A stretch of 64,000 bases of DNA from Betaproteobacteria bacterium UBA5216 (GTDB lineage Bacteria > Pseudomonadota > Gammaproteobacteria > Burkholderiales > SG8-41): positions 23,648 to 87,647 of the forward strand of contig DHVE01000028.1 of NCBI GenBank assembly GCA_002412495.1, written 5' to 3'. Position 1 is the first letter of the stretch. Each line of letters starts with the position of its first letter. The notes below the pieces were generated by a model, which was given only the letters and a program-made list of their open reading frames with translations, ran no database searches and was not told the DNA's origin. Below are positions 44,102-52,282 of the stretch, piece after piece. A program made the translations under genes and the position numbers.

Positions 44102-45589
44102 TTACGCGTATTTGCGTCGCAACGCATCAAAAGCGCTGTCGAGGCGATTACGCGACGCGGCAATCGCCGTGGCTTTCTGCGTTACAAACTGCCGGTCGCG
44201 CGCGAGTTGTTCACGCGCGGCAGTCACGTGTTCGGCCACGCGATCGGGCGCGGCGCCCGCGCGATACTTGCGTTCGCGCACGCAATGCATGGCGTCAAAA
44301 AGCTGGTCCAGTTTCTGCTGGGTTACGCCGATACGGCGACCCGTGTATTTCTCGACGGCATTTTCCAGCACGTCCGGCGTCACTTTCGAGGGCGGAATAT
44401 TGCGATCTGCCACATCCTGCATCATCAACGCCAGCACCTGGTGCCCAGTGCGGTAAGACATGCCGTGCTCTTTCACCAGGAACCCCACCACCGTGCTCGC
44501 CTGCGACCAGTAGTCGTTCGCGCACTGCGCCATGCGCGCCTTGTTTACCTTCATGTCGGCCAGCGCATCCACCATGGCGTCCATTGCGCGGCGCGATTCA
44601 TCGGCGCATTTCCAGAATTCGGCGGGCAGCATCGTCGCCATCTCGAGCTGATCCGAAGCAGTCTTGGTAATGGCCAGCGCGCCCGTCAGGCGGCCCGCGA
44701 TTAAGCCGCTGGTACCATGAATAAATTCAAGCACATAGGGTATACGCATCTGCGGCGAAATACTCGAGGTGATGCTCAGCCGCCCCGGCAATTCAATAAA
44801 ATCAAACTCGCTGCTGTGCCATATCAAAAAGTCCATCGCCACGCGCCCCAGCGTGTTGTGCATCAGCGCCAGGGCCATGTAGGTTTCGATCATGTAATCG
44901 TAGTTGCGGATGGAATCGCGCGCATTCCACGGCGCGGCCTCGAAGCCCAGCAACTCGTCGAAGCGTTCGAGATCCAGCGGAAACTCGATGCCGTACGCGG
45001 CACCGGTGCCGACCGCGCTGATGTTGGTGTTTTTGTAGGCAAGGTTAAAACGCTGGAAGTCCCGTTCCAGCGGCTCGACAAACGACATGAGATAAAAACC
45101 CAGCGTGCCCGGCTCGATGTGCTGTATGTAGCTATAGCCCGGCATCAATGTATCAAGGTGTTGCTCGGCAACGTCGATGATTTTCGCGCGCAAGTCCAGC
45201 GCAGAAGCCATGATCTGAATCTGCAGATCGCGAAACGCAATGCGCGACGCCACCACCCGTATGCTGGGGCTGGAACGCCCGAGATGCAGCCAGCCGGATT
45301 GCTCTTCCTCGCAATGCTTGCGCATGTATTCCTCGCCGCCGTGGATAACATTCCACAATGCCTTGCGCGCCTCGACGACCCCTTCTTTTTCCATTTCCGT
45401 GATGGCATGCACCAATGAGCGGGTTGCCGCCGGCGGTGCAATGCCCTGCTCGCCCAACACCACCACCTGCGCCTTGTCCCACTGATGCAAAGCCTCCAGA
45501 AACAGCGGCTCGCGCATGGTTTCCGCGTAATAGTGCTTGAGCAAGTCGCTCGGCTTCTCGCCCAATCGGCCTTTCCAGAAAAAACTCAT
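44102..45589 (-). CDS. Argininosuccinate-lyase-like protein (fumarase/aspartase superfamily) with altered signature loop
   Basis: A 495-residue protein with the overall ASL pattern: WLHLGRSSPSIRVVASR (for HTGRSRNDQ), MPGYSYIQHIEPGTLGFYLMSFVEPLERD, GAAYGIEFPLDLERFDELLGF and DFLIWHSSEFDFIELPG. In the superfamily signature GSSxMPxKxNP, the aligned residues 275-284 read SSISPQMRIP, so the conserved Lys and Asn are Met281 and Ile283. It may catalyse a different elimination, or bind without catalysis. It is unlikely to be the arginine-pathway enzyme, as it sits among Bug, cupin and lactonase genes. Confidence 0.8.
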   Translation of the reverse strand: MSFFWKGRLGEKPSDLLKHYYAETMREPLFLEALHQWDKAQVVVLGEQGIAPPAATRSLVHAITEMEKEGVVEARKALWNVIHGGEEYMRKHCEEEQSGWLHLGRSSPSIRVVASRIAFRDLQIQIMASALDLRAKIIDVAEQHLDTLMPGYSYIQHIEPGTLGFYLMSFVEPLERDFQRFNLAYKNTNISAVGTGAAYGIEFPLDLERFDELLGFEAAPWNARDSIRNYDYMIETYMALALMHNTLGRVAMDFLIWHSSEFDFIELPGRLSITSSISPQMRIPYVLEFIHGTSGLIAGRLTGALAITKTASDQLEMATMLPAEFWKCADESRRAMDAMVDALADMKVNKARMAQCANDYWSQASTVVGFLVKEHGMSYRTGHQVLALMMQDVADRNIPPSKVTPDVLENAVEKYTGRRIGVTQQKLDQLFDAMHCVRERKYRAGAAPDRVAEHVTAAREQLARDRQFVTQKATAIAASRNRLDSAFDALRRKYA

Positions 45590-45631
45590 GCCACTTCCTT
45601 CCTCGTAAGAATAATCCCGGTGTAAGGTCTT

Positions 45632-46171
45632 TTAACGGATGAACCGTTCAACGTAGTTTTCGCCCAGCCCAACCGACGTGTAGTGCGCGCGTGCCTTGTC
45701 GAGCCGCGTGAACACATCGTCGTAGCCAGTGGATACGCCCTGTGGATCAACATACATCAGACTGCCCGTCACCTGAAACAGCGTGATCATTTCGTTGCAG
45801 CCTTCGGGCACCACCAGTGTGTGGGTCTCGCCCGGCGGCTCGTAAATGTAACTACCTTCCTCGGCCACCCAGTCGTGCTCCAGGTACAGCCAGCGCCCCT
45901 TGAACACCCACGCATGCACGCCGCCCGAGTGGCGATGGCGCGCGATCATACCCGCCTTGGTAACGCGCATTACGTGCGTGTACTGGCCTTGCGTGACATT
46001 AAATTGCAGCGGACGCACCGCGATGTGAGCCGTCAGCGGCACCCATACGCGCGGATCATTCTGGCTCATCGCGTCGTGTATGACCATGTCGGGCCGCATG
46101 TCGCGCGGTTGCGGCTTTTGGTACGGGATGCGCTCGGGATCGGCTACGCCTTGCGCGAGTGGTTTGTTCAA
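45632..46171 (-). CDS. ChrR-like/2,4'-dihydroxyacetophenone-dioxygenase-type cupin, TTG start
   Basis: A 179-residue single-cupin protein. I place the start at TTG 46171, preceded by a perfect AAGGAG; the frame is open upstream but runs antisense over the neighbouring lactonase gene. The cupin motif is MIARHRHSGGVHAWVFKGRWLYLEHDW, followed by YIYEPPGETHTLVVPEG, which together supply the His/Glu metal ligands of the DAD/acetylacetone-dioxygenase group. Such enzymes cleave C-C bonds of diketones or aryl ketones. It lies between the lyase-like and lactonase genes in one operon. Confidence 0.8.
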   Translation of the reverse strand: MNKPLAQGVADPERIPYQKPQPRDMRPDMVIHDAMSQNDPRVWVPLTAHIAVRPLQFNVTQGQYTHVMRVTKAGMIARHRHSGGVHAWVFKGRWLYLEHDWVAEEGSYIYEPPGETHTLVVPEGCNEMITLFQVTGSLMYVDPQGVSTGYDDVFTRLDKARAHYTSVGLGENYVERFIR

Positions 46172-46209
46172 TGGTGTCTCCTTGAGAAGCTGTGATCGGC
46201 AGCCCGGTT

Positions 46210-47130
46210 TTACCCCGGAATCTCGCCGCGGGTCTTCGTTTGAATGCGGTAAACGCTGGTGCGCGCCGTCACAAAAAGCACACTGCCATCCTCGCCCCAC
46301 GCCAGATTGGCGGGCAGTTCCGGCAAAATCAGGCGGCCCAGAAAAGTGCCGTCGGCGCGGCATACCCACACGCCGCCCGGCCCCGTGCAAAACACATTGC
46401 CCCGCACATCCACCTTCAGGCCATCTGGCACGCCGGGGTCGCTTGAGGCCATATCCAGCAGCACGCGGCTATTGGTCAGGCTGCCGTCCGCGCGCACATC
46501 AAAGGCGCGGATGTGCTTGCGCGCGGAATCATCGATATACAGTATCGACTCATCGGGCGAGAACGCCAGTCCGTTCGGCAACGCGATATCGTCCACCAGT
46601 AATTGCAGGGCGCCATCGGGCGCGATGCGATACACGCCGTTGCACGATTGTTCCTTGCCGGGAATCGGCGCGTCCCACCAGCCCTCCGGCCGCACCGAAC
46701 CCGGCGCGGCGCCGCGTACCGCGTACGGCGGATCGGTAAAATAAATCGCGCCATTGGAATAGGTGACAATATCATTCGGGCTGTTCAGCGGCTTGCCCTG
46801 AAAACCGGCCATCACGACCGTGCGCGCGCCGTTGTCGGCGAACCGCGCGACATCACGTCCGCCGTGCCCCGCCGCCAGCACGTTGCCCTCACGATCCAGC
46901 GTAAGACCATTCGAGCAGCCGGTGGCGAACGTGGTGAGTTCCGGGCCTTCCGGCAAGCGGCGCCACCGAACGATGCGTTTGTTGGGAATGTCACTGAACA
47001 GCAGCGCGTTTTCCCGTTTGCGCCACACCGGCCCCTCGGTAAAAATCAGTCCGCCCGCGATGCGTTCGATGAGCGCATCGGACGCAATCAACTCATGCAG
47101 ACCCGGATTTTTCACTTCAAACGACAGCAT
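46210..47130 (-). CDS. SMP-30/gluconolactonase-family protein
   Basis: A 306-residue six-bladed beta-propeller hydrolase. The metal ligands are recognisable: Glu in FTEGPVWR, Asn in NSPNDIV, Asn-Asp in LPNGLAFSPDESILYIDDS. Members open sugar or aromatic lactones. There is no signal peptide. It is upstream of the cupin dioxygenase gene and downstream of a Bug gene on the same strand; together with the lyase-like gene this suggests a small degradative pathway: uptake, ring cleavage, lactone opening, elimination (inference). Confidence 0.9.
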   Translation of the reverse strand: MLSFEVKNPGLHELIASDALIERIAGGLIFTEGPVWRKRENALLFSDIPNKRIVRWRRLPEGPELTTFATGCSNGLTLDREGNVLAAGHGGRDVARFADNGARTVVMAGFQGKPLNSPNDIVTYSNGAIYFTDPPYAVRGAAPGSVRPEGWWDAPIPGKEQSCNGVYRIAPDGALQLLVDDIALPNGLAFSPDESILYIDDSARKHIRAFDVRADGSLTNSRVLLDMASSDPGVPDGLKVDVRGNVFCTGPGGVWVCRADGTFLGRLILPELPANLAWGEDGSVLFVTARTSVYRIQTKTRGEIPG

Positions 47131-47188
47131 GGCGACTCCTTGATTAAACGGCTTCGGCTCACGTTGATTCGCGCGGATTCACATTGAC

Positions 47189-48187
47189 TCACTTGGACAC
47201 CGGCAGTCCCGCCGCCTTGATTACGCCTGACCAGCGCTCCGATTCGGCGCGCATGTACGCGGTCAGTTCCGCCGGCGTGGTGGACTGCGGCTCCTGCCCC
47301 TGATCTGACAGCCGCTTGGCGAACGGCGGATCGGCCAGCATTTTTTGCAACTCGCCGTTGACTTTGGACAGGATGGCGACCGACACGCCGCGCGGCGCCA
47401 CCAGCGCATACCAGGTGATGCACTGAAAGCCCGGTATGGTTTCCGCCATTGTCGGCACCTCGGGCGCGGCCGGCGAGCGTTTCGTACCCGCATGCGCCAG
47501 CGCGCGCAGTTTGCCCGCCTTGGCCAGCGGCCACACGGCTGGCATGCTGTTGAACATGAACTGCACCTGCCCGCCCACCACGTCGTTCACAGCCAGCGAC
47601 GTACCTTTATACGGAACATGCAGAAAACTCACTTTCGCCATCACCTTGAGCATTTCGCAACCCAGGTGATTGGATGTGCCGGTGCCGGGCGACGCGCAAT
47701 TGAGTTGCCCTGGTTTTGCGCGCGCCAGCGCCACCAGTTCTTCCACGTTGGTGGCAGGCACGCCCGGATGGCTGACCAGCATCTGCGGACTGACCACCAC
47801 CAGCGACACCGGCGCGAAATCGCGCGCCGAGTCGTACGGTGCCTTGGTCAGCATCGGCGTGATAATCAGGCCCGCCGACGTGGACATCAGCAGCGTGTAG
47901 CCGTCGGGCGCCGCACGTGCCGTCAACTCGTGCCCGATCATACCGCTGGCGCCCGCCCGGTTATCCACCACCACCTGATGTCCCCAGCTTTCGGCGAAGC
48001 GCTGCGCCACCATCCGCGCCACGGTGTCGGTTGCGCTACCCGCGAGATTTGGCACGATCATGCGCACCGGGCGTGACGGATACGGTTGCGCAAACAGCCC
48101 GCCGGCAAACAGCACCAGCGCAATCGCGCCCAGCGTCATCAACTCGTGCAATCCGGGCAAACGTCCCTGAAAGGTATGTGGACACAT
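47189..48187 (-). CDS. Bug/TctC-family periplasmic solute-binding protein (copy 12)
   Basis: A 332-residue binding protein; the ATG at 48187 or the internal ATG at 48139 (MTLGAIALVLFAGGLFA) may be the true start, the latter giving the better signal peptide. VPNLAGSATDTVARMV is an unusual ligand loop (P-N-L-A-G-S-A-T-D), while APDGYTLLMSTSAGL and HVPYKGTSLAVNDVV are standard. It is the first gene of the minus-strand operon that continues with SMP-30, cupin and lyase-like genes, and is divergent from an aldolase. Confidence 0.9.
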   Translation of the reverse strand: MCPHTFQGRLPGLHELMTLGAIALVLFAGGLFAQPYPSRPVRMIVPNLAGSATDTVARMVAQRFAESWGHQVVVDNRAGASGMIGHELTARAAPDGYTLLMSTSAGLIITPMLTKAPYDSARDFAPVSLVVVSPQMLVSHPGVPATNVEELVALARAKPGQLNCASPGTGTSNHLGCEMLKVMAKVSFLHVPYKGTSLAVNDVVGGQVQFMFNSMPAVWPLAKAGKLRALAHAGTKRSPAAPEVPTMAETIPGFQCITWYALVAPRGVSVAILSKVNGELQKMLADPPFAKRLSDQGQEPQSTTPAELTAYMRAESERWSGVIKAAGLPVSK

Positions 48188-48395
48188 ATTGTGCGCGCCT
48201 CCGTTGTCACACGCCCGAGCCGGTTCGCCGCTCAGACAATCACTAACATGGAATCTGATGGCAATTTATGCCGCGCTGGCACAACGGTCAACCGTGTAAT
48301 CCCAAAACCGACGCGCCGCGCGCGGGCCGTGCATCCGCGCTGTAAAATCGCCACTGGCCTGATTCCGCTCAACATTCTCATTCAAGGAAACCCCC

Positions 48396-49199
48396 ATGCG
48401 CATCAATCGTATTAAAAAGCTCTGGCGTGAAGGCAAACCGGCGGTCGGCGGGTGGCTGTCCATTCCTCATTGCTTTCAGGCCGAGGTCATGGCGCATACC
48501 GGGCTCGACTGGTTGTGCATCGACATGCAGCACGGCTGCATCGATTACTCGGACACCGTGCCGATGCTCACCGCGATTTCCACCACCAACGTGACACCCT
48601 TCGTACGCGTGCCCTGGAACGAACCCGCCATGATCATGAAGGTGCTGGATGCCGGCGCGTACGGCGTGATCGTTCCGATGGTCAGCAACCGCAAAGAAGC
48701 CGAACAAGCCGTCGCCGCCTGCCGTTATCCCCCGGTGGGCATGCGAAGCAACGGGCCGAACCGCGTAATGCAATATGCCGGCGCCGATTATCAGAAACAC
48801 GCCAACGATGAAGTTGCGTGCGTGGTGATGATCGAAACACCCGAGGGCATCGAAAAAATGGACGAAATTATTTCCACGCCGGGCGTCGATGCGGCCTACA
48901 TCGGCCCGACCGACCTCGCGCTGGCGCTGGGCCTGGCCCCGGTGATGGATAACGACGAACCGAAGCACATCGCCACCGTCAACCGCATTCTCGAAACCTG
49001 CAAGCGGCACAATAAAATCGCCGGCATGCACACCTCGAGCTCAAAATTCACGCAGCGCTACCTGGATCAGGGCTTCAAGATGGTGATGCTCGGCACCGAC
49101 CGCGTGGCCATGTCGAATTACATGAAAGCCGAAGTTGGCCGGCTGACCGGCTGGACGCCGCTGGTGCCGGTGGGCGCGCCGGACAAGGGCGGGTACTGA
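48396..49199 (+). CDS. HpcH/HpaI-family class II aldolase
   Basis: A 267-residue metal-dependent aldolase, starting behind AAGGAAAC. Signatures: LDWLCIDMQHGCIDY (metal/base region), VRVPWNEPAMIMKVLDAGAYGVIVPMV, CVVMIETPEGIEKMDEI (metal Glu) and DAAYIGPTDLALALG (metal Asp). These enzymes split 4-hydroxy-2-keto acids to pyruvate and an aldehyde. Its neighbour is a divergent Bug operon, possibly supplying the substrate. It ends 5 bp from the convergent nhaR-like gene. Confidence 0.92.
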   Translation: MRINRIKKLWREGKPAVGGWLSIPHCFQAEVMAHTGLDWLCIDMQHGCIDYSDTVPMLTAISTTNVTPFVRVPWNEPAMIMKVLDAGAYGVIVPMVSNRKEAEQAVAACRYPPVGMRSNGPNRVMQYAGADYQKHANDEVACVVMIETPEGIEKMDEIISTPGVDAAYIGPTDLALALGLAPVMDNDEPKHIATVNRILETCKRHNKIAGMHTSSSKFTQRYLDQGFKMVMLGTDRVAMSNYMKAEVGRLTGWTPLVPVGAPDKGGY

Positions 49200-49204
49200 T
49201 CGGT

Positions 49205-50137
49205 TCAAGTCGCGGCCCCCTTGCCGCGCCTGCCATTGATCGAAAACACTTCCCGCGCGGCGGTTTGACAAACCGCAATCGTCGCGGGATGCCGGATACG
49301 ACGTTCGGTGGTAATCGCGTAAATCTCCTCTCTTACGGCGTCGATGCGCCCCACCACGCCCACGCCATGCTGCTTGCAAACATAGCTGGCGATGGCGCTG
49401 GGAGCCGCAAACAGTCCCGCGCCGCTTTGTCCAAACGCCTTCATCAGCGCGCCGTCGTCGAACTCACCCACCACGCGCGGCGCAACCCCCGCTGAGTCAA
49501 ACCACCGCTCGAGCGCCGGCCGCATGGCGACCCCCTCGCCCGGGAAAAGAAAGGGGGCATCATCGAGACACTTCGGGAAATCGCCCTTCAGCGACTTTAT
49601 CAGCGCGCGCACCCCGAATACCGTGAGATCGCTCGTACCAAGCAGATGGTTGTACGCCTTTACCCTGACATCGGCGGGCATCTGGCGATCCGCGATAACC
49701 ATGTCAAGCCGGTGTACCGACAGTTCCGCCAACAGCGACGCCAAGCGGCCTTCGCGGCAGATCACCCGCATTGGCTCTTCAAGACGCAGTAACGGCTCGA
49801 CAACGTGGTAGGCAATCGATTTGGGAACCGAGTCAGATATCCCTATGCGAAACGGAAAAGCGTTCACCACTTTTTTGTCCCGCAGCGCCTCGACCAGTTC
49901 GTCGCCAAGACTGAAAATCTCTTCGGCGTAGCCGAGTATCCGGCGGCCCGCGTCGGTGATTTCGATGCCTCTTCCCGCCCGCCGGAAAAGCTCCGCGCCC
50001 AGCGAATTCTGGAATTCAGTCAACTGCCCGCTGATCGACTGTGGCGTGACATGCAGCTGCTCACTGGCGCGAATGATGCTGCCCGCCTTGGCCACCGTCC
50101 AGAAATAACGCAAATGCTTGTAGTTTAATGATGCCAT
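49205..50137 (-). CDS. nhaR: LysR-family transcriptional regulator, NhaR type
   Basis: A 310-residue DNA-binding regulator. The N-terminus NYKHLRYFWTVAKAGSIIRASEQLHVTPQSISGQLTEFQ is the characteristic NhaR winged helix-turn-helix; AELFRRAGRGIEITDAGRRILGYAEEIF completes it, and the rest is the two-lobed effector domain. In E. coli NhaR responds to sodium and activates nhaA and biofilm genes. Here it is divergent from the hibernation/TerC gene set, with a palindrome in between, and no nhaA is near. It probably controls that set (inference). Confidence 0.9.
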   Translation of the reverse strand: MASLNYKHLRYFWTVAKAGSIIRASEQLHVTPQSISGQLTEFQNSLGAELFRRAGRGIEITDAGRRILGYAEEIFSLGDELVEALRDKKVVNAFPFRIGISDSVPKSIAYHVVEPLLRLEEPMRVICREGRLASLLAELSVHRLDMVIADRQMPADVRVKAYNHLLGTSDLTVFGVRALIKSLKGDFPKCLDDAPFLFPGEGVAMRPALERWFDSAGVAPRVVGEFDDGALMKAFGQSGAGLFAAPSAIASYVCKQHGVGVVGRIDAVREEIYAITTERRIRHPATIAVCQTAAREVFSINGRRGKGAAT

Positions 50138-50160
50138 GTATCAAATCATCGAGAAAATGG

Positions 50161-50174
50161 ATTAATAGGTTAAT
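50161..50174. promoter_or_regulatory. Palindrome ATTAA-N4-TTAAT, possible NhaR operator
   Basis: A perfect 5-4-5 inverted repeat in the gap between nhaR (start 50137) and the tiny ORFs. It overlaps a -10-like TATATT (50175-50180) with no good -35, as is common for LysR-activated promoters. Confidence 0.45.
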
Positions 50175-50254
50175 TATATTCGATTTGTTAGATGTCTCCA
50201 GCTTTCCTACACTGGCGCCTGATTGCATTGCAACCGGCCTGAACGGAGACTCAC

Positions 50255-50338
50255 ATGCCATTTGAAATTCCTGCCCTGCGCGGTTACCGCGCCGCCTGTG
50301 TGCAGGCGCAGGCTTGTCATCGCGGTAGGCTTTCATGA
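50255..50338 (+). CDS. 27-residue ORF, possible leader peptide
   Basis: ATG 50255 lies behind ACGGAG. It encodes MPFEIPALRGYRAACVQAQ and ends with TGA overlapping the next ATG by 4 bp (ATGA). It is too short to judge by composition, but the ribosome site and coupling suggest translation. It may serve only to regulate the membrane peptide that follows. Confidence 0.35.
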   Translation: MPFEIPALRGYRAACVQAQACHRGRLS

Positions 50339-50499
50339 ACGCCCCGCAAAAAGCGGTTCTGTTGATTGGCACGCTTGCCCTGCTGTTCGTGCTGCTTTTC
50401 ATGGACGGCATGAATCACGACGGGATCGGCGCGGTGGCTGCCGGCGGTGTGATCGCGGTGACAACCGGCATCTACCTGCTGCGCGATGCAGATTCGTAG
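50335..50499 (+). CDS. 54-residue small membrane protein
   Basis: ATG 50335 to TAG 50499. Two hydrophobic segments are visible (AVLLIGTLALLFVLLF and GAVAAGGVIAVTTGIYLL) joined by a polar loop MDGMNHDGIG; the C-terminus is RDADS. This is a plausible two-helix inner-membrane peptide. It is preceded by the 27-residue ORF and followed after 58 bp by the eRF1-like gene. I do not recognise a family. Confidence 0.55.
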   Translation: MNAPQKAVLLIGTLALLFVLLFMDGMNHDGIGAVAAGGVIAVTTGIYLLRDADS

Positions 50500-50557
50500 C
50501 CCGGCCGTGTCCAACAACCCATTCCCATCCGGAAAATCCTCGCCAGGAGGAACATCA

Positions 50558-51694
50558 ATGAAATCACTAACCACGATGGAAGAATTGCGAAACAATATCT
50601 TCACGCTGGCTTGTGTCGAGGAATCAGTAACGCCTTTCGTCAGTTGTTACCTGAATCTTGAAAAAGGCGATGGCTGCGGCATCAAGACGCTGGATGACCG
50701 TTTACCCGCCCTTCGTAGCACTATTACCGGAGAGGCACTGAGCCACTTCGACGCGGCGATACAGTCCATCAAGGCCTATCTGGCCAGCCAGCTAATGCCG
50801 GATGCCAAGGGCGTGGCGATTTTCTGCCGCCACTACAGTACCGGCCGCTTTTTGTTGCCGATGCAATTTGCCGCCCCTTTGCCGGACTGGATCGCGGTCT
50901 ATGACACGCCCCATCTCTTTCATCTCATGGCGATGAAAGACAACTATCACCGTTATGTGGTCTTGATGGCCACCCGGAACTGGGTACGCATACTCGAAGT
51001 CAATCTCGGCGCCGCAACTGTCCAGACCTGGACCAGACACCCCGGGTTGCGCGAGCGTGTCGGGCGGGAAATCACCAAGGAACACTACGAAAGCCGCAAC
51101 CGCGCGCACACCTCGCGTTTTCTCAAAGAGCAAATTGAGCTGCTCGGCGACCTCATGAAAGCGGGGAAACACACACACTTGATTCTCGCAGGTGACCCGC
51201 GGCTGACCGGCGAAATTCGGCAAGCGCTACCCAAATCCGTGGCCGCCAAGTTAATCGACACCATTCCGGCCGCCAGTCGCGACGCAGAAAGCGATGTCGT
51301 AACCGCCACCCTGTCGGCCTTTGTCGATTGGGAAGAGCAGGAATCCCAGGCCGTTGCTGCACGCTTCGTCAAGGGCATACGCACACAGGGGCGTGCCGTG
51401 GCAGGCGCAGCAGCTTGTCTTGAAGCGCTGCGTCAGCGGCGCGCGGATACCGTGCTGCTGGCGCAGGGCGTCTCGGCACGACCCGGTTGGCTTTGCTCTG
51501 CTTGTTACGCGATTCGTATCACGCCTCATGCGCCGGACAGTTGCCCGGCGTGCGGCGAAAAGTCTCTGCGCCAAATCGACCCCGTAGCCGAAATCACGCG
51601 GCTTGCCGGACAACAAGAGTGCCCCATCGAGGTGGTCGAACACTGCGATCCGCTCATGGCTCTGGGCGGCATCGGCTGTCTGCTGCGGTTTTAA
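50558..51694 (+). CDS. eRF1-like protein of the baeRF/Balon type, probable ribosome-hibernation or rescue factor
   Basis: A 378-residue protein; ATG 50558 follows a perfect AGGAGG. The layout is that of archaeo-eukaryotic release factors: an N-terminal domain (1-125), a central RNase-H-like domain (130-270), and a C-terminal L7Ae-like domain (275-378). A zinc ribbon with Cys313, 316, 329 and 332 (CSAC...CPAC) is inserted in the last domain. At the place of the GGQ loop it reads YESRNRAHTSRF, so peptidyl-tRNA hydrolysis is not expected. Balon of Psychrobacter is an eRF1 homologue that binds the ribosomal A site of idle ribosomes and is often encoded near hibernation factors. The next gene here is HPF. 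Confidence 0.78.
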   Translation: MKSLTTMEELRNNIFTLACVEESVTPFVSCYLNLEKGDGCGIKTLDDRLPALRSTITGEALSHFDAAIQSIKAYLASQLMPDAKGVAIFCRHYSTGRFLLPMQFAAPLPDWIAVYDTPHLFHLMAMKDNYHRYVVLMATRNWVRILEVNLGAATVQTWTRHPGLRERVGREITKEHYESRNRAHTSRFLKEQIELLGDLMKAGKHTHLILAGDPRLTGEIRQALPKSVAAKLIDTIPAASRDAESDVVTATLSAFVDWEEQESQAVAARFVKGIRTQGRAVAGAAACLEALRQRRADTVLLAQGVSARPGWLCSACYAIRITPHAPDSCPACGEKSLRQIDPVAEITRLAGQQECPIEVVEHCDPLMALGGIGCLLRF

Positions 51695-51788
51695 CATGGG
51701 TCATCCAAGTAACAAATAGCGTCACCTTGACTGCATTTACTCACTTACACACCACCACCCCCGCAATACACCATAAAGGAGATTCATC

Positions 51789-52154
51789 ATGCAAATAGGC
51801 GTGCAAACCAGAGGATTCGACCTCACTGAGGCATTACGCAACTATTGCGAGAGGCGAATGCGTTTCGCCCTGGGATCATCCAGCGCGAGGGTTCGAAGCG
51901 CGCTGGTGCGCCTGACCGACGAAAATGGACCCAAGGGAGGCATCGATAAACGCTGTTCGATCCGGGTAGTGCTGCACGAAGCACCCATGGTCGTCGTCAC
52001 GCAAGACGATAGCGACATTTATATAGCGGTAGACCGTGCCGCAGACCGGATTTCACGCACGATATCGCGGCGGCTTGGTCGCACATGGGCGGCACGCCGC
52101 CCCCCTCTGCGAGGGCGGAATGACAGCAGCGAGTTTGAGCAGGGCACCTATTGA
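51789..52154 (+). CDS. hpf: Hibernation-promoting factor (HPF/RaiA family)
   Basis: A 121-residue protein with an excellent ribosome site (AAAGGAG). It shows the HPF fold: MQIGVQTRGFDLTEALRNYCERRMRFAL, then RVRSALVRLTDENGPKGGIDKRCSIRV and the late VVTQDDSDIYIAVDRAADRI. The basic C-terminus (RRLGRTWAARR) fits rRNA binding. It is a short, single-domain form. In family members it occupies the mRNA/tRNA path of inactive ribosomes. Pairing with the preceding eRF1-like protein strongly suggests a shared hibernation role. Confidence 0.9.
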   Translation: MQIGVQTRGFDLTEALRNYCERRMRFALGSSSARVRSALVRLTDENGPKGGIDKRCSIRVVLHEAPMVVVTQDDSDIYIAVDRAADRISRTISRRLGRTWAARRPPLRGRNDSSEFEQGTY

Positions 52155-52282
52155 CTGTGCGTTCAGTGGCGGAAAGGGGCGATCGGCAAATGCCGGTTGC
52201 CCTCTACCAGCGAAAGGCAAGGGACTGCGGCTTACCCATTCCCGCGTCTCAACGGGCAGATGACTAAGCAGGGAGAAAAATA
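52155..52282 (+). promoter_or_regulatory. Structured leader before the TerC genes (uncertain)
   Basis: The 128-bp gap between hpf and the first TerC gene contains CGGCA-AA-TGCCG (52184-52195) and other small inverted repeats. E. coli alx, a TerC homologue, has a manganese/pH-responsive leader of the yybP-ykoY class; I could not convince myself that the conserved core is present here. Confidence 0.25.

Noticed and set aside
44102..45589. Genuine argininosuccinate lyase (argH)
   Set aside because: The signature loop lacks the conserved Lys and Asn, and the context is catabolic, not arginine synthesis.
52155..52282. A confirmed yybP-ykoY riboswitch before the TerC genes
   Set aside because: Hairpins exist, but I could not identify the conserved core; left as a low-confidence regulatory region.
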